A stretch of DNA of 64,000 nucleotides from Mycolicibacterium komanii (lineage in GTDB: Bacteria > Actinomycetota > Actinomycetes > Mycobacteriales > Mycobacteriaceae). A program made the position numbers and the translations under genes. The DNA lies in the NCBI RefSeq assembly GCF_001050035.1, contig NZ_CVTA01000004.1, positions 86,021 to 150,020 of the forward strand, read 5' to 3'. Shown here in pieces: positions 30,301 through 43,100 of the stretch (position 1 is its first letter; each line of letters starts with the position of its first letter). Below the pieces are notes generated by a model, which was not told the origin of the DNA, ran no database searches, and saw only the letters and a program-made list of their open reading frames with translations.

Positions 30301-33300
30301 CGGCCTTGGAAGGTGTGCGTGAAGCCGCGGTGATTGCGCGTGAGGATCGTCCGGGTGATAAGCGGTTGGTGGGTTATATCACCGGAACCGCGCATCCGGG
30401 TGTGGTGCGTGCGGTGTTGGGGCATCGGTTGCCGGGTTATATGGTGCCGGCGGCGGTGGTGGTGCTTGATGCGTTGCCGTTGACGGTCAATAACAAGCTC
30501 GATGTGCGGGCGTTGCCGGCTCCGGCGTACAGCGATGTGCATAGTTATCGGGCGCCGTCGAGTGTGGTCGAGGAGATCTTGGCCGGGATTTACGCCGAGG
30601 TGCTCGGGGTGGAGCGGGTCGGGGTTGATGATTCGTTCTTCGAGTTGGGTGGGGATTCGCTGTCGGCGATGCGGTTGGTGGCGGCGATCAACAGCGGGCT
30701 CGATGCTGGTGTTGGTGTGCGCGCGGTGTTCGAGGCGCCGACGGTGGCTGAGTTGGCGCTTTGTGTTGGGGTGGATGGAGTTCGGCGGGCGCCGGTCGTT
30801 CCGGTTGAGCGCCCGGCGGTGGTGCCGTTGTCGTTTGCCCAGCAGCGGTTGTGGTTCATCGAGCAGTTGCAGGGCCCCTCCCCGATGTACAACATCGCGA
30901 CCGCGTTGCATTTAGATGGCGTACTCGATGTGGAGGCGTTGGGGCTGGCGTTGGGCGATGTGGTGGTTCGCCATGAGAGTTTGCGGACTGTGTTTGCGGC
31001 CCCGGATGGGGTGCCTCAGCAGGTGATTGTGTCGGTCGCGCCTGGTGATTTCGGCTGCGATGTTGTTGATGCCAGTGGTTGGTCGGCGGGTCGGCTGCGT
31101 GAGGCTATCGATGAGGTGGCGTGGCGTCCGTTTGATGTGGCGGATGAGATCCCGTTGCGGGCCAGGGTTTTCCGGGTTCGTGATGATGAGCATGTTTTGG
31201 TGGCGGTGGTGCATCATATTGCCGCTGATGGTTGGTCGATCACGCCGTTGGTGCGTGATTTGGGGGTTGCTTACGCCAATCGGTGTGCCGGGCGGGTGCC
31301 TGATTGGGCTCCGTTGCCGGTGCAGTATGTCGATTACACGCTGTGGCAGCGTGAACAATTGGGTGATCTCGACGATCCGGACAGTCCGATTGCGGCGCAG
31401 GTGCGGTATTGGGAACAGGCGTTGGCGGGGATGCCTGAGCGGCTTGATTTACCGACTGATCGGCCGTATCCGGCGGTAGCCGATCATCGTGGTGCTCGGG
31501 TGGCGGTGGCTTGGCCGGCGCAGTTGCATGAGCAGGTTGTGCGGGTGGCTCGTGAGCACAACGCGACCAGTTTCATGGTGGTTCAGGCTGCTCTTGCGGT
31601 GTTGTTGTCCAAGATCAGCGCCAGTTCTGATGTGGCGGTTGGTTTCCCGGTCGCTGGTCGGCGTGATCCGGCTTTGGATGAGTTGGTGGGTTTTTTCGTC
31701 AACACGCTGGTGCTGCGTGTTGATGTGGCCGAAAATCCCAGTGTCGCTGAGTTGTTGGCTCAGGTGCGGGCACGCAGTTTGGCGGCCTATGAGCATCAGG
31801 ATGTGCCTTTCGAGGTTCTTGTCGAGCGGCTTAATCCGACTCGTAGCTTGACTCATTCGCCGTTGGTTCAGGTGATGCTGGGTTGGCAGAACTGGCAGGG
31901 CGGCGAGTCGGTCGGGCTGGGTTTGGGTGATGTGCAGGTCACGCCGGAATCGGTGAATACGCGTACTGCGCGGATGGATCTGACGTTCGGGTTGGCTGAG
32001 CGTTGGGATGAGGCCGGTGCGCCTGCGGGGATCGGTGGGGAGGTGGAGTTCCGCACCGATGTGTTCGACGCCGCCAGTATTGAGGCGCTCGTCGAGCGGT
32101 TGCAGCGTGTGTTGTCGGTGATGATCGCCGATCCGGCTCAGCGGTTGTCGGCGGTCGATGTTGCCGATACCGATGAGCATGTCCAGCTGTTCGGGTGGGG
32201 TAATCAGGCGGGGTTGAGTGAGCCGTCTGCGGCGTTGATGTCGATTCCGGCGATGTTTGGTGTGCAGGTGGCGCGATCGCCGGAGGCGGTGGCGCTGTCG
32301 TGTGAGGGCCGCTCGTTGACCTATGGCGAGTTGGATGTGGCGTCGTCTGGTTTGGCGCAGGTGTTGGCCGCTGCCGGTGTGGCCGCCGGTGATCGGGTGG
32401 GATTGTTGTTGCCGCGCTCGGTTGATGCGGTGGTGGCGATGCTGGCGGTGCTCAAGTGTGCGGCGGTATATGTGCCGCTGGATCCGGCTCATCCCGAGGC
32501 GCGCACCGAATTTGTGCTCGGTGATGCTGGGCCGGCGGCGGTGGTGACGACGGCGGGTCTGCGCGCACGTGTTGATGGGCTCGGTGTGCGGGTTGTCGAT
32601 ATCGACGAGGTGGCGCTCGATTCGCTGCCCGCTGGGGATGCCGGCATGGCAGCGCCCTCGCTCGATGATGAGGCTTACGTGATTTACACCTCGGGCACGA
32701 CAGGTGTGCCCAAGGGGGTGGCCGTAGCGCACCGCAACGTGGCGCAATTGTTGAACACCCTGGATGCCGATTTGGAGTTGGCGGGTCAGGTGTGGACGCA
32801 GTGTCATTCGTTGGCGTTCGATTTCTCGGTGTGGGAGATCTGGGGGGCGCTGCTGCATGGCGGGCGGTTGGTGATTGTGCCCGACGCGGTGGTGCGTTCT
32901 CCTGAGGAACTTCATGCGTTGTTGGTGACCGAGCAGGTCGGGGTGTTGAGTCAGACCCCGTCGGCGTTTTATGCATTGCAGACCGCTGATGCGCTGCAGC
33001 CGGAGTTGGGTCAGCAGCTGAAGTTGCAGACGGTGGTCTTCGGTGGGGAAGCCTTGGAGCCGCATCGTCTTCGTCCGTGGTTGCACAACCATCCCGGTTC
33101 ACCGCGGTTGATCAACATGTACGGGATCACCGAGACGACGGTGCACGCGTCGTTTAGGGAGATCGTCGAGGCCGACATCGACAGCACGGTCAGCCCGATC
33201 GGGGTGCCGTTGGCGCATCTGGGCTTTTTCGTCCTCGATGGGTGGTTGCGTCCGGTGCCGGTCGGTGTGGTCGGTGAGTTGTATGTCGCCGGTGGCGGGC

Positions 33301-36300
33301 TCAGCCACGGATACACCGGGCGTGCGGGGTTGAGTGCGACGCGGTTTGTGGCTTGTCCGTTCGCCGGTGCCGGAGCGCGGATGTATCGCACCGGGGATCT
33401 GGTGCGCTGGGGCGCTGATGGACAGTTGCAGTATGTGGGCCGCATCGACGAGCAGGTCAAGATCCGCGGATACCGCATCGAGCTCGGTGAGGTCCAAGCA
33501 GCCCTGGCCGCTCTTGATGGGGTCACCCAAGCCGTCGTGATCGCCCGCGAGGACCAGCCAGGAGACAAGCGGCTGGTCGGCTACGTCACCGGCACCGTGG
33601 ATCCAGCCCAGGCCCGCACCGCGCTGGCCGAACGGCTGCCCACCTATATGGTGCCGGCCGCGGTAGTGGTCCTCGAAGCCCTGCCATTGACAGTCAACGG
33701 CAAACTCGACACCCGCGCCCTGCCCGCACCTGAATACCAAAACACCGACCGCTACCGCGCCCCGGCCAACGCCGTCGAAGAGATCCTGGCCGGCATCTAT
33801 GCCCAAGTACTCGGCATAGAACGCGTCGGCGTCGACGAATCCTTCTTCGAACTCGGCGGAGACAGCATTTTGTCCATGCAGGTTGTGTCACGCGCGCGTG
33901 CAGCCGGCGTGCAATGCCGGCCGCGTGACGTGTTCGTCGAGCAGACCGTGGCTCGGTTGGCCCGCGTGGCGCGAACGGCAGACGGTAGGGCCGGCGTCGT
34001 CGATGAGGGCGTGGGGCCCGTAGTGGCCACGCCGATCATGCGGTGGCTGCAAGACGTCGAGGGACCAGTCGACCACTTCAATCAGACGGTGTTGTTGCAG
34101 GCCCCTGCGGGTGCAACCGAAGCCGACGTGGTGATGCTCGTTCAGGCATTGCTCGATCGGCACGCCATGTTGCGACTGCATGTGGATGGCGAAGGCTCCG
34201 GCGGGTGGTCCCTGCGTGTGCCGGAGGCCGGTTCGGTCTCGGCACGCAAGTGTGTTCATGCGGTGAAGGTGTTCTCTGACGCCGCACTGGTGGCTGCGCG
34301 GGAAAGGTTGAATCCGTCCGCGGGTGCGGTACTCAGCGCACTGTGGGTGTCTTCGACGAGTCAATTGATATTGATCGTGCACCATTTGGCGGTCGACGGT
34401 GTGTCATGGCGGATCCTGCTGGAGGATCTCAACATCGCTTGGGCGCAGCACCGTAATGGTGTGCCGGTTGAGTTGGCCGCCACCGGGACCTCGTTCGCTC
34501 GGTGGTCGTCATTGTTGGCTGAGCATGCGAGCGACGCGGAAGTCGTTGCGACCGCGGATGAGTGGCGGAGAATCGCATCGGCGCCCGCGCTGCTGCCCGC
34601 GTTGAATCCGGACGTAGACACTTTCGCAACTGCCGGGAATTTGACGGTCCCGCTGGACACCGAGGTAACTCGATTGTTGCTCGGCGAGGTGCCGGCTGCC
34701 TTCCATGCGGGGATCAACGACATCTTGTTGATCGCGTTGGGTCTGGCGTTGGCAGAGTTCGTCGGTGCGGGTGCCGTGCCGGTGGGTATCGATGTCGAGG
34801 GCCACGGTCGTCACGAGGAACTCGGCGACGTCGATTTGTCTCGCACGGTGGGCTGGTTCACCACGAAGTACCCCGTCGCTCTGAAAATCGGTCGGCTGGA
34901 CTGGGCGAAGGTGCGTTCGGGCGCCCCCGCCTTGGGAGCCGTGCTGAAAGCTGCCAAAGAGCAACTGCGGGGTATCCCTGAAGGCTTGACCTATGGGTTG
35001 CTGCGATACGTGAACGCCGACGTGGAGCTACCCGCACTGGATCCGCAAGTCGGTTTCAACTATCTGGGTCGCCTGGGCGCGGCCGCCGGTGAGCTGTCGG
35101 AGGATCTGTGGCGCGTCGATGCTGACGGTGCGTCGGTTGGTGCGGCGGCCGCGGCGATCGCCATGCCGCTCATGCACACGCTGGAACTCAATGCCGGCAC
35201 TGTCGAAACTCCGGCCGGGCCTTCATTGCACGCAACGTGGACCTGGGCACCGTCAGTGCTCAACCACGCGCAGGTGGACCGGTTGAGTCGTCTGTGGTTC
35301 GAAGCCCTGTCTGGGATTTGCGCTCATGTCCGAGAGGGTGGGGGCGGCTTGACACCGTCTGACATCGCGCCTGCACGACTGACACAGGTGCAGATCGACG
35401 ACCTGCAGCAGGAGTACCGGGTGGCTGACATCCTGCCGCTGACCCCGTTGCAGCAGGGTCTGCTGTTTCACGCCATGACCGCAGCAGGAAACGACGATGA
35501 CGTCTACGCCGTGCAGCTGGATGTCACCGTCAGTGGCCCTCTGGACGCAGACCGGCTCGGGGACGCGGTAGCGGCAGTTGTGAACCGCCACCCCCATCTG
35601 GCAGCTCGCTTCTGCCACAACCGCCTCGATGAGCCGTTGCAGGTCATCCCCGGTGACCCTGAAATCCCTTGGCAGTACTTCGATTTCGTCGGTGAAGACG
35701 ACCTGGATGCGCGATTGCAGCGCCTCTGTGCTGAGGAACGGGCTCTCGTCTACGATCTCGCCGAACGGCCAGCCCTTCGCGTGGCGCTGGCTCGTATCGG
35801 CCACGAGCAGCACCGGTTCATCCTGACCAACCACCACATCCTGCTCGATGGTTGGTCCATGCCGATCCTGCTTGGGGAGATCTTCGCAAGCTATTCGGGT
35901 CAGCGACTTCCCGCGTCCGTGCCATACCGCCGGTTCGTGTCCTGGTTGGCTGATCGCGATCTGGAAGCCGCCCGTGCGGCATGGCGCGAGGTGCTTTCCG
36001 GCTTCGAGAACCCGACTCTGGTCCGTCCCCCCGAACGGTTGGGTTTGGGGCCAAGAGACACGCGTTCCTTCCGAGTGGCAGAGGGCACCACAAGAGCGCT
36101 GACCGAGTTGGCCCGATCGCGGCATATCACCGTCAGTACCGTCCTTCAGGCCGCGTGGGCACAGTTGCTGATGTCGGTGACGGGCCAGGATGATGTCACC
36201 TTCGGCACCGTCGTTTCTGGAAGGCCGGCCGACGTTACAGGTGCGGATTCAATGGTGGGACTCTTGATCAACACCGTGCCGGTGCGTGCGCGCATCACGT

Positions 36301-37052
36301 CCACGACGACGACCATAGATTTGCTGGATGATCTCCAGGACCTGCAGGGGAAAACTTTCGAGCATCAGCACCTCGCGCTGAGCGAAATCCACCAGATCAG
36401 CGGTCAGCGCCAGTTGTTCGACACGGTGTTCGTATACGAGAACTACCCGATCGGCGCTGGTGGATTGGCAGACGGTCATGACTTGGCGGTCACCGACATC
36501 GATGTCCGCGATTATTACCACTACCCACTCACGGTCCAGGCGATGCCCGGCGACGAACTGGACTTACGCGTTCAGTTCCGCACTGATCGATTCGAACCGC
36601 AAATTATCGAGACGCTAATGAGCCGGTTCATCCGGATCCTTGACACCATGGTCGCTGATCCGACTGGAAGACTCTCGATTGCCTCGCTCGGCACGCGCAA
36701 CACTCGGCGATGGGAGGATTGGACTTCGACGCCGGCGGTTGCTCCGGTGCCGTCATCGAAGCACCCTGCCCGTCATCGCGAACCGGTTGACCTTGTCGAG
36801 CAGGTCCTCGTCGACATATTCGCCCAAGCGCTGAACGCGGGTACAGTCGGCGTTCGCGATTCCTTCTTCGATCTGGGCGGGGATTCGCTGGCCGCCACGC
36901 GGGCAATCGCTGCGGTCAACGCGGCCTTCGACATCCAATTGCCGGTGAATACGCTGTTGGATGCGCCATCGGTCGAAAGCCTGAGCAAGCACGTGAACTG
37001 GCATGCCAGCAAGGTGGAGAAATCGGGCGGCGAGCACGGTCAGCGACGATAG
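21351..37052 (+). CDS. Giant NRPS: C-A-T-C-A-T-C-A-T-C-A-T-E-C-T
   Basis: 5,233-aa synthetase. C motifs: HHIVIDG near residue 136, HHIAADG 1166, HHVAADG 2236, HHIAADG 3286 and HHILLDG 4827. A-domain TSGTTG loops lie near 606, 1660, 2726 and 3780. Carrier serines: GGDSLSAM near 980, 2049 and 3100, GGDSILSM 4169, GGDSLAA 5175. The epimerase spans about 4220-4670 ([23 protein letters not shown]). The first C domain begins the protein, as in lipopeptide starters. Hand-read ten-residue codes: A1 DVWCVAAVYK (unclear), A2 and A4 DFWSVGMVHK (Thr type), A3 DVWTVAAMCK (Phe-like). It ends with C-T and no A, thioesterase or reductase. Predicted product: acyl-aa1-Thr-Phe-like-D-Thr bound for another step. 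GGTGGGGAAAGCTA precedes the ATG. Confidence 0.95.
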   Translation: MQTEDQLLPLTRGQLDIWLAEEIGRFGAKWQLGILVRIEGSIDPGLLKRAIHHVVTEAEPLRATFVRVGEQVFQKVVDYSDIDLPYFNLVGAENPADALDESISSIQRAMMPLDGPLFKFALLQTKGDEFYLFVCCHHIVIDGLGLALVCHRIADVYSSIASGVPISPSFFGSLRDLLECESDYETSEEYARDHSYWAAALPEEGDVSHRSALSLDENDQSEVVAPVRLDSSVADNIDLLSNTLGIRRSSVMTAACALLVHGFDPNSSEIVVDFPVSRRVRPESKTVPGMLSGILPLVFSATAQSTTAEFCAQVDLRMREALEHQRFPVHNLRKNVGVHSPGNAASRVVVNIIPATHLGHFAGAPGSGTLTHAGLVDQFGLIFLKDGEELFLSTQGTGHPFAAHRVSDLAKRFQDVLAAMAADPSRPLSAIDILGAEWAQLEDLGNRAVLGQPAPSGSSIPELFAEQVAQSPGAVALTCGDRSWTYRELDESANRLAKLLVSRGAGPGRYVALLFPRSAEAIVSILAVLKAGAAYLPIDPAHPDSRVGFMLEDAAPVAAVTTAALRSRLEGHGLVIIDVDDDRLADFPATGLPSPAPDDIAYLTYTSGTTGVPKAVVVTHRNVTQLVKPLHHSLPDGAGQVWSQWHSLVFDVSVWEIWGALLHGGRLVVVPEKIAVTPDEFQALLVAEKVNVLCQTPSAAGMLSPERLGSAALVVAGEACPPDLVDRWAPGRVMLNAYGPTEATVYAAISAPLAPAGGAPIGSPVAGAALFVLDGWLRPVPVGVVGELYIAGSGLASGYWQRAGLTGSRFVACPFGGLGSRMYRTGDLVRWGADGQLQYLGRADEQVKIRGYRIELGEVQAALAGCDGVEQAVVIAREDRPGDKRLVGYITGTADPGVVRAVLGHRLPGYMVPAAVVVLDALPLTVNNKLDVRALPAPAYSDVHSYRAPSSVVEEILAGIYAEVLGVERVGVDDSFFELGGDSLSAMRLVAAINSGLDAGVGVRAVFEAPTVAELALCVGVDGVRRAPVVPVERPAVVPLSFAQQRLWFIEQLQGPSPMYNIATALHLDGVLDVEALGLALGDVVVRHESLRTVFAAPDGVPQQVIVSVAPGDFGCDVVDASGWSAGRLREAIDEVAWRPFDVADEIPLRARVFRVRDDEHVLVAVVHHIAADGWSITPLVRDLGVAYANRCAGRVPDWAPLPVQYVDYTLWQREQLGDLDDPDSPIAAQVRYWEQALAGMPERLDLPTDRPYPAVADHRGARVAVAWPAQLHEQVVRVAREHNATSFMVVQAALAVLLSKISASSDVAVGFPVAGRRDPALDELVGFFVNTLVLRVDVAENPSVAELLAQVRARSLAAYEHQDVPFEVLVERLNPTRSLTHSPLVQVMLGWQNWQGGESVGLGLGDVQVTPESVNTRTARMDLTFGLAERWDEAGAPAGIGGEVEFRTDVFDAASIEALVERLQRVLSVMIADPAQRLSAVDVADTDEHVQLFGWGNQAGLSEPSAALMSIPAMFGVQVARSPEAVALSCEGRSLTYGELDVASSGLAQVLAAAGVAAGDRVGLLLPRSVDAVVAMLAVLKCAAVYVPLDPAHPEARTEFVLGDAGPAAVVTTAGLRARVDGLGVRVVDIDEVALDSLPAGDAGMAAPSLDDEAYVIYTSGTTGVPKGVAVAHRNVAQLLNTLDADLELAGQVWTQCHSLAFDFSVWEIWGALLHGGRLVIVPDAVVRSPEELHALLVTEQVGVLSQTPSAFYALQTADALQPELGQQLKLQTVVFGGEALEPHRLRPWLHNHPGSPRLINMYGITETTVHASFREIVEADIDSTVSPIGVPLAHLGFFVLDGWLRPVPVGVVGELYVAGGGLSHGYTGRAGLSATRFVACPFAGAGARMYRTGDLVRWGADGQLQYVGRIDEQVKIRGYRIELGEVQAALAALDGVTQAVVIAREDQPGDKRLVGYVTGTVDPAQARTALAERLPTYMVPAAVVVLEALPLTVNGKLDTRALPAPEYQNTDRYRAPANAVEEILAGIYAQVLGIERVGVDESFFELGGDSLSAMRLVATVNSGLDAGLGVRDVFEAPTVARLAPRIGTNGNRHAPIVRVERPPVIPLSYAQNRLWFIDQLQGPSPMYNMATALRLNGSINTEALANALADVVDRHESLRTRFHASDGLPQQLIVPSEEADFGWRIVDASDWSAARLGEVIDEVARHPFDLATEIPIRAGLLRITDDEHVLVAVVHHVAADGWSVAPLVRDLGTAYASRCKGHAPNWAELPVQYADYTLWQRDQLGDLDDPHSAIAAQVGYWEQTLAGMPERIELPTDRAYPMVADQRGAHVAVNWSAEVQQGISRVAREHNATSFMVMQAALAVLLSRMSGSTDVGVGFPVAGRNDPALDDLVGFFVNTLVLRVELVGDPTVAEVLQQVRTRSLAAYDHQDVPFEVLVERLNPTRGLAHHPLIQVMLAWQNNQAAEVALGDLQAVPMPVDTHTARMDLAFNLAERWSEDGSPAGISGEVQFRTDVFDTVSIEALVERFQRVLVAMTAGPTRRLSSIAVLSATELDYLYGWGNRVALSESVSTPLSVPALFAQQVTRTPGRAALTSSGRSLTYRELDAVSDRLARLLVAHGIGPGHSVGLLLQRSAEAVVAMLGVLKAGASYVPIDAKVPGARLEFVLDDAAPAAMITTGALRSRLDGYDGLVVDVDDVGDVGSDTALDAAMPVPAPDDIAYIIYTSGTTGVPKGVAITHRNVTQLLVSLDAGLPVSGVWPLCHSLAFDVSVWEIFGALLRGGRLVVVPEDISASPEDFQNVLVGEEVSVLTQTPSAVRMLSPERLGSAALVMAGEACPPEVVDRWAPGRVMLNAYGPTETTMCVAISAPLRPGSGAVPIGSPVAGAALFVLDGWLRPVPAGVVGELYIAGAGVGVGYVGRAGLTGSRFVACPFGGVGSRMYRTGDLVRWGADGQLQYLGRADEQVKIRGYRIELGEVQAALAALEGVREAAVIAREDRPGDKRLVGYITGTAHPGVVRAVLGHRLPGYMVPAAVVVLDALPLTVNNKLDVRALPAPAYSDVHSYRAPSSVVEEILAGIYAEVLGVERVGVDDSFFELGGDSLSAMRLVAAINSGLDAGVGVRAVFEAPTVAELALCVGVDGVRRAPVVPVERPAVVPLSFAQQRLWFIEQLQGPSPMYNIATALHLDGVLDVEALGLALGDVVVRHESLRTVFAAPDGVPQQVIVSVAPGDFGCDVVDASGWSAGRLREAIDEVAWRPFDVADEIPLRARVFRVRDDEHVLVAVVHHIAADGWSITPLVRDLGVAYANRCAGRVPDWAPLPVQYVDYTLWQREQLGDLDDPDSPIAAQVRYWEQALAGMPERLDLPTDRPYPAVADHRGARVAVAWPAQLHEQVVRVAREHNATSFMVVQAALAVLLSKISASSDVAVGFPVAGRRDPALDELVGFFVNTLVLRVDVAENPSVAELLAQVRARSLAAYEHQDVPFEVLVERLNPTRSLTHSPLVQVMLGWQNWQGGESVGLGLGDVQVTPESVNTRTARMDLTFGLAERWDEAGAPAGIGGEVEFRTDVFDAASIEALVERLQRVLSVMIADPAQRLSAVDVADTDEHVQLFGWGNQAGLSEPSAALMSIPAMFGVQVARSPEAVALSCEGRSLTYGELDVASSGLAQVLAAAGVAAGDRVGLLLPRSVDAVVAMLAVLKCAAVYVPLDPAHPEARTEFVLGDAGPAAVVTTAGLRARVDGLGVRVVDIDEVALDSLPAGDAGMAAPSLDDEAYVIYTSGTTGVPKGVAVAHRNVAQLLNTLDADLELAGQVWTQCHSLAFDFSVWEIWGALLHGGRLVIVPDAVVRSPEELHALLVTEQVGVLSQTPSAFYALQTADALQPELGQQLKLQTVVFGGEALEPHRLRPWLHNHPGSPRLINMYGITETTVHASFREIVEADIDSTVSPIGVPLAHLGFFVLDGWLRPVPVGVVGELYVAGGGLSHGYTGRAGLSATRFVACPFAGAGARMYRTGDLVRWGADGQLQYVGRIDEQVKIRGYRIELGEVQAALAALDGVTQAVVIAREDQPGDKRLVGYVTGTVDPAQARTALAERLPTYMVPAAVVVLEALPLTVNGKLDTRALPAPEYQNTDRYRAPANAVEEILAGIYAQVLGIERVGVDESFFELGGDSILSMQVVSRARAAGVQCRPRDVFVEQTVARLARVARTADGRAGVVDEGVGPVVATPIMRWLQDVEGPVDHFNQTVLLQAPAGATEADVVMLVQALLDRHAMLRLHVDGEGSGGWSLRVPEAGSVSARKCVHAVKVFSDAALVAARERLNPSAGAVLSALWVSSTSQLILIVHHLAVDGVSWRILLEDLNIAWAQHRNGVPVELAATGTSFARWSSLLAEHASDAEVVATADEWRRIASAPALLPALNPDVDTFATAGNLTVPLDTEVTRLLLGEVPAAFHAGINDILLIALGLALAEFVGAGAVPVGIDVEGHGRHEELGDVDLSRTVGWFTTKYPVALKIGRLDWAKVRSGAPALGAVLKAAKEQLRGIPEGLTYGLLRYVNADVELPALDPQVGFNYLGRLGAAAGELSEDLWRVDADGASVGAAAAAIAMPLMHTLELNAGTVETPAGPSLHATWTWAPSVLNHAQVDRLSRLWFEALSGICAHVREGGGGLTPSDIAPARLTQVQIDDLQQEYRVADILPLTPLQQGLLFHAMTAAGNDDDVYAVQLDVTVSGPLDADRLGDAVAAVVNRHPHLAARFCHNRLDEPLQVIPGDPEIPWQYFDFVGEDDLDARLQRLCAEERALVYDLAERPALRVALARIGHEQHRFILTNHHILLDGWSMPILLGEIFASYSGQRLPASVPYRRFVSWLADRDLEAARAAWREVLSGFENPTLVRPPERLGLGPRDTRSFRVAEGTTRALTELARSRHITVSTVLQAAWAQLLMSVTGQDDVTFGTVVSGRPADVTGADSMVGLLINTVPVRARITSTTTTIDLLDDLQDLQGKTFEHQHLALSEIHQISGQRQLFDTVFVYENYPIGAGGLADGHDLAVTDIDVRDYYHYPLTVQAMPGDELDLRVQFRTDRFEPQIIETLMSRFIRILDTMVADPTGRLSIASLGTRNTRRWEDWTSTPAVAPVPSSKHPARHREPVDLVEQVLVDIFAQALNAGTVGVRDSFFDLGGDSLAATRAIAAVNAAFDIQLPVNTLLDAPSVESLSKHVNWHASKVEKSGGEHGQRR
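24034..27503 (+). repeat. Direct repeat copy 1 inside the NRPS (end of A1-T1-C2-A2-start of T2)
   Basis: About 3,470 bases that I read as identical to 30394-33863, offset exactly 6,360 bases. It starts after a single mismatch at 24033 and stops inside the T2 motif, where the two copies diverge into GGDSLSAM versus GGDSILSM. Similarity continues, with small differences, for several hundred bases to the left. Confidence 0.93.
30394..33863 (+). repeat. Direct repeat copy 2 inside the NRPS (end of A3-T3-C4-A4-start of T4)
   Basis: Partner of the repeat at 24034. It makes the C4-A4 unit identical to C2-A2, so both A domains must have the same substrate. Recent duplication or gene conversion is the simplest cause; recombination between the copies would delete two modules in frame (6,360 bases is 2,120 codons). 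Confidence 0.93.
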
Positions 37053-37139
37053 CCGTCAGCGGCTCAGGCAGTACGCCTCGCTCGTCCGTCGGTCATCGAT
37101 CGCGGTTCGAAGAAGACGGTAACGAGCCTGAGTAGACGC

Positions 37140-40100
37140 TCAATTGGCTTGTGCGGGTACCAACTTCTCGCACAGCAGGCCCGCAAGGCCGCGGACTGTA
37201 GTGATGTCCGTGGGGGGTATGCGGACGCCGGTCTCTGTTTCGATGCGTGTGCGCAGTTCCAGAGCGCCTAACGAATCCATGCCGTACTCGGAGAGCGGGC
37301 GGTCGGGATCCACACTGCGCCGCAGGATCAAGCTGATCTGTTCGGAGATCAGATGCTGCAGACGGACAGGCCACTCGTCCACCGGCAATTGGTCAAGCTC
37401 TGCCTTCAATTTGGTCGTACCCGTGCCGTCGGCCCCGCTGGATCGAAACGCTTCGCCGAACGGACTGAGTGCGGCGAATGCGGCCAACCACGGCGCATCT
37501 ATTGTCGGCGCATAGCCGCTGTAGCTCCGGTCGTGCCGCAGCAGGGCTTCGAACGCATAAGCTCCCTCGGCAGGGGCGATGGCAGCACCGGTGTCCCCAG
37601 CCAGGGCAGCGCCACGCCCGATCTCATCCCAAGCGCCCCAAGCGATTGCGGTCGCGGGCAGACCCTGGGTACGACGCCACCGCGTGAATGCGTCGAGCCA
37701 ACTGTTGGCCGCCGCGTAGGCACCCTGCCCCGGCGAACCGACCAGTGCGGCGGCCGAGGAGAACGAGCAGAACCAGTCCAAAGGCTGCTCGACAGTGGCG
37801 GAGTGCAGGCTCCACGCTCCGTAAACCTTTGGTGCCCAGTTGCGTTCGACGAGGTCGTCGGTGATGTTGCTGAGTGCGGCGTCCTCGATCACCCCGGCCG
37901 CGTGCAACACCCCCCTCACCGGAAGTCCGGTGGCGGTTGCCGCGGCCACCAACCGGCGACCCACGTGGACATCGGCGACGTCGCCGCACTCCACCACGAC
38001 CTCGCCGCCGAATTCGCGGATGCGCTCGATGGTCTCCAGCGCTTCGATGCTCGGTTGCGACCGTGAAGTGAGCACGATACGGCCACAACCGGCGGCAGCC
38101 ATGTGCTCCGCCAAGAACAAGCCCAAACCGCCCAATCCGCCGGTGATGATGTAAGCGCCGTCGCCACGAAATATCGGCATTTGCCGCGGGGGCACCACCA
38201 CCCGACTGGAGCCCGTGTGCGGGATATCGAGCACTAGTTTGCCGGTGTGCTGTGCACCGCTCATCGTCCGAATGGCGCGGACGGCGTCGGCGAGCGGATA
38301 ATGCGTGGTCTGCGGCACGGGTAGCGAACCGTCTGCGGTGAGGCGGTAAACCATGCTCAGCAATTCCTGGAGCCGCTCCGGATGACTGACGGACATCAGC
38401 GCCAGGTCGACGGCATGGAATGTGAGGTTGCGCCGGAAAGGGAAGAGCCCCAGATGGGTGTCGCCGTAGATATCGCGCTTGCCGATTTCGACGAATCGTC
38501 CGCCGAATGCCAGCAACCCCAGGCCGGCGCGCTGAGCGGGTCCGGTGACCGAGTTGAGAACGATGTCGACCCCGTACCCGTCGGTGTCGCGGCGGATCCC
38601 ATCGGCGAACTCAAGGCTGCGCGAGTCGTAAACGTGCTCGATTCCCATGTCGCGCAACAGCTGCCGACGCTGCTCGCTGCCGGCGGTAGCGAAGATCTCG
38701 GCGCCCGCCGCCCGAGCGATCCCGATGCCCGCCAGCCCCACCCCCCCGGTCGCGGAATGGATCAATACCTTCTCACCGCTTTTGATTCGCGCCTGGTCAT
38801 GCAGGCCATACCAGGCGGTGGCCGTCGCGATGGTCAGCGCGGCGGCGTCACCATCCGCGAGGCCGTCCGGCAATGCGACGGCCAGGTCCGCATCGCAGGT
38901 GATGAACGTACCCCAACAGCCGTCGGCGCAGATCCCGCCGACGCGATCGCCCACCTGGTGGCCGGTCTCACCGGGTCCGACCGCAGTCACCACCCCCGCG
39001 AAGTCGGTGCCCAGTTGTGGCAGATGCCCCTCGAACGCGGGATATCGGCCAAACGCCACCAATACGTCGGCGAAGTTGATGCTGGACGCGTGGACAGCGA
39101 CTTCGATCTGTCCGGGTCCCGGCGGAACCCTGTCTCGCGCAACCAATTCCAAGGATTGCAGATCGCCGGGAGTGCGGATCTGCAACCGGATCCCGTCTCG
39201 CCCATGGTCGGCCACCCTGGTTCGCCGCTCCTGCGGCTCCAGCGGGGCGGGTTGTAGTCGCGCCGTATACCACCGGAAGTTACGCCAGGCCGTCTCGTCT
39301 TCTTCCGAGCCGCTCAGCAGCTGCTGCGCCAGTTGACCGGCATCGGTGACGTCGTCGATATCGATCTGGGTAGCCACAAGATGCGGGTGTTCATTACCGA
39401 TCACCCGGACCAGACCCCGTAGGCCACCCTGCGCAAGATTGGGTCGATCGCCCGCCAGCACGCTCTGAGCGCGGCGGGTGACCACGAAGAGGCGAGGCGG
39501 CTCGCCGGAAATCTCGGCCAACTCACGAGCGATGCGCACCAGCTGCTGCACATACTCACAGCCCAGAAATGCGGCGTCCGGGTCGGTTATGCCGGTGTCC
39601 GGGCTCATGAAAATGGCAACGCCGTCGAATCGGCTGCCTTTCAGATGATTTCTCAACCGCTCGGTGTCTGAGTCGTGATCGGCGTGCGGTGGCCAGGACA
39701 TCGCTGTGCAGTGAGCGCCGTGGGCCGTCAAGACGCCGCTCACCTCGGTCATGACAGCGTCGGTGGCGGTGCTGACCAATAGCCACGCTCCAGCGTCCGC
39801 GTGCGGGACGTCAGGCAACGCTCGCTGCTGCCATTCCACGGTCAGGAGCCGTTCGGCCAACGCTCGGTCTCGCTGGCCTTGTTCCGCCATGCCCGTGCCG
39901 AGTCGCAAACCCCGCACCACGAGCACCGCTGTCCCATGTTCGTCGAGTACGTCGATGTCGGCCTCGACCCCGTCGGCCTGAATGCCGGTGACGCGGGTGT
40001 AGCAGTAGCGCGCGTTGCGTGCCGAGCCATACGCGCGCAGCAGTCGGACACCGAGTGGCAACGCCATCACGCCGGCGCCAAGGGACTGGACCTCCGGATG

Positions 40101-43100
40101 GGCGGCGACCGACTGGAAGCATGCGTCCAGGAGCGCAGGGTGAACGCCGTAGGCGTCTTGCTGGGAACGGATCGAGCGGGGCAGCGCGACTTCGGCGAGT
40201 ACGGCGCCGCTGCCCGCGTCGCCGGTGCGCACCACCGCCAACCCCGTGAACGCGGGACCGTAGGTGACGCCGTGCCCGTCGACGCGCCTACGGACCTCAT
40301 CGCCATCCAGGGCAGCGGGATGCGCGGTCAGCAGCGCGGACGTGTCGTAGGTGGGTCGTAATTCGTCATCGGCTGCCAGCAGCACCGCGGAAGCGTGGCG
40401 CTCCGGTTCGTCGCCCTGGTGCGTCTGCACCGTGAATTCGAGTGCCTCGTTCGGCTTGGACCACGACGCCGAGGCCGTCACCGTCGTCTGCTCGTCGAGC
40501 AGAAGTGCCTGCTCGAAACGTATGTCACGGACCTCGGAATCCTCGCCGAGCACCTCGCATGCGGCCGCGAGTGCCAGTTCGCAGTAAGCCGCTCCCGGAA
40601 AAACCGGAACGTTGTGGACCTGGTGATCACCGAGCCACGGTTGCGCTGCGGTGCCGATGTCGGCCTGCCACACGTGGCGCTCCGGCTCGTCTCGCAGATG
40701 CACATGCGAGCCCAACAACGGATGCACCGCGATGGTGGACCCACCACGTACCGGGCCTTCCTGGCCACCGTTGCTCAGCCAGAGGGGGCGGTGCGTCCAG
40801 GTCGGCAGCGGCGCGTCGACCAGCCGTCCGCTCGGGCAGAGAACGGAGAAGTCGATGGCAGCGCCGGCCTCGTGCAGATCCACCACGAAGCCACGCAACC
40901 CGTGGGGCAGCGGCTGGTCGCGGCGCATGGCGGCAACCGCGGCCAACGGGATCTCGCGGCTGCGGGCGGTCTGCTCGAGGGCGCGGGTGAGCAGCGGGTG
41001 TGGCGACAACTCCGCGAAGACACGGTGACCGTCCTCCATCGCCGCCTGCACCGCGGTGGCGAACCGCACCATCCGACGCATGTTGGTCACCCAGTACCTG
41101 GCGTCGCACATCGGTTGCTCGCGCGGGTCGAACATGGTGGCCGAGTAGAACGGTACGTCCGGCGTTCTCGGGTCGAGGAACGCGAGGGCGTCGGTCAACT
41201 CTGCGACGATCGGCTCAACTTGCGGTGAGTGGAAGGCCACGTCGACGGGGAGTTCCCGGGCCATCACGTCGCGCTGCTCCCAGCCTGCGACCAGATCACG
41301 GACCGTCTGGGTGGCGCCGGCCACCACTGTGGAGTCCGGAGAGGGCACCACCGCCACGACGACGTCGCCGATGCCATCAGCCGCGAGCTCTGAAAGTACC
41401 TGCTTTGCAGGTAATTCCACCGCCGCTGTGGCACCTTGGCCAGCGATGCGCGACATCAACCCCGAGCGACGACAGACCAGGCGCAGCCCGTCTTCCAGTG
41501 AGAGCGCGCCTGCGGTGACGGCCGCCGCAGCCTCGCCGAGGGAATGCCCGATGACGGCGCCGGGGTGTACGCCGTATGCCTTCATCACTTCGGCGAGGCC
41601 GACCTGGAACGTGAACAGCGTCGGCTGAAGCCGCTCTTGACCGGTCACGACCTCAGGACTCGACAGCGCCTCGGTCACTGAGAAGCCGGACTCGTCGGCG
41701 ATTATCTGCTCGGCCTGGGCCACAGTGGAGGCGAAAACCGGTTCGGTTCCCAACAAATCGACACCCATGCCGGCCCATTGCGAGCCCTGCCCGGAGAAGA
41801 CCCATACCGGACCTCGGTCATCGGCTCCGACCGCCGGCGCAAAGGGGTCATCGCCGTCGGCGACCTCGCGTAGCGTCTTGATGAGCTCAGGCGCGCTGCT
41901 CGCGATGACTGCCGTGCGCACCGGTCGATGGGTGCGTCGAAGCGCCAATGTGTAGGCAAGATCGGGCAACAGAACGTCGTCTCGGTCCTGGACCCAATCG
42001 GCCAGCCGCCCGGCGGTACGACGAAGTTGCTCAGGCGAGCTGGACGACAGCGGGAAGAGCAACGGTGCCGTCGTCGACGATTCGGCTGAGACCGGCGCCG
42101 CGGTAGCGGGAGCTTGCTCTACCACGGCGTGCACATTGGTTCCCGATATCCCGTATGACGACACCGCCGCGCGACGCAGATGTTCCCCGTTTGTCGGCCA
42201 CGGTGTATTGCCCTGTGGCACAAATAGTTTCGTTTCGATCTGCGCCATCGCCGCGGGAAGTTGGGTGAAGTGAAGGTTCTGCGGAACGACACCGTGCTGC
42301 AGCGCCAGCACCGCCTTCATCAACCCCAGCGTGCCAGACGCCGCCTGAGTATGACCGAAGTTGGTCTTGGACGATGCCAGCGCACAAGGATGATCTCTGC
42401 CGTATACCTCTGCGAGACTGGCATATTCGACGGGGTCGCCGGTGGGTGTACCCGTGCCGTGGGCCTCCACCATCCCGACGCTGGCCGGATCCACGCCGGC
42501 CGCCGACAGCGCCTCCCGGTAGGCTGCGACTTGGGCCGGCTGCGAGGGTGTTGCGATGTTGACGGTGCGTCCGTCTTGATTGGCTGCAGTGCCCTTTATC
42601 ACTGCCAGGATGCGGTCACCATCGCGTTGCGCGTCGGTCAACCGCTTGAGCAGTACGACCGTGCACCCCTCGCCGCCCACGAATCCATCGGCGGCCGCGT
42701 CGAAGGCGTGGCAACGTCCTGTGGGGGAGAGCATGCCCTCCGCGGAGCCTGCTGACCACTTGCGCGGGTCCAGGGCGAGACTGACACCGCCGGCGAAGGC
42801 GAGGTCACTCTCGCGCTCATGAAGGCTGCGGCAGGCAAGGTGGACGGCGGTGAGGCCGGAGGAACATGCGGTGTCCACGGTTAGCGCGGGACCGTGGAGG
42901 CCGAGGGAATGAGCGATCCTTCCGGACGCCAAGCTGAAGTTCGTCCCGGTGAATCCATAGGCCTGCTCGACGGCACCGGCGTCCGCGGCCAAAAGCTGGT
43001 AATCGTTGTGCGTCAACCCCGCGAACACGCCCGTCAGCGTGTCGGCCAACGCGTCCCGCGTCAGACCGGCGTGCTCCATCGCCTCCCAGCAGGATTCCAG

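Noticed and set aside
25089..33092. Two identical 547-codon antisense open frames
   Set aside because: They are identical only because the sense-strand repeat is; composition is that of antisense shadows and no start context is seen.
37053..37139. Strong terminator between the convergent NRPS and PKS
   Set aside because: Only a 5-bp stem (AGCCG/CGGCT) overlapping the NRPS stop; not enough to call.
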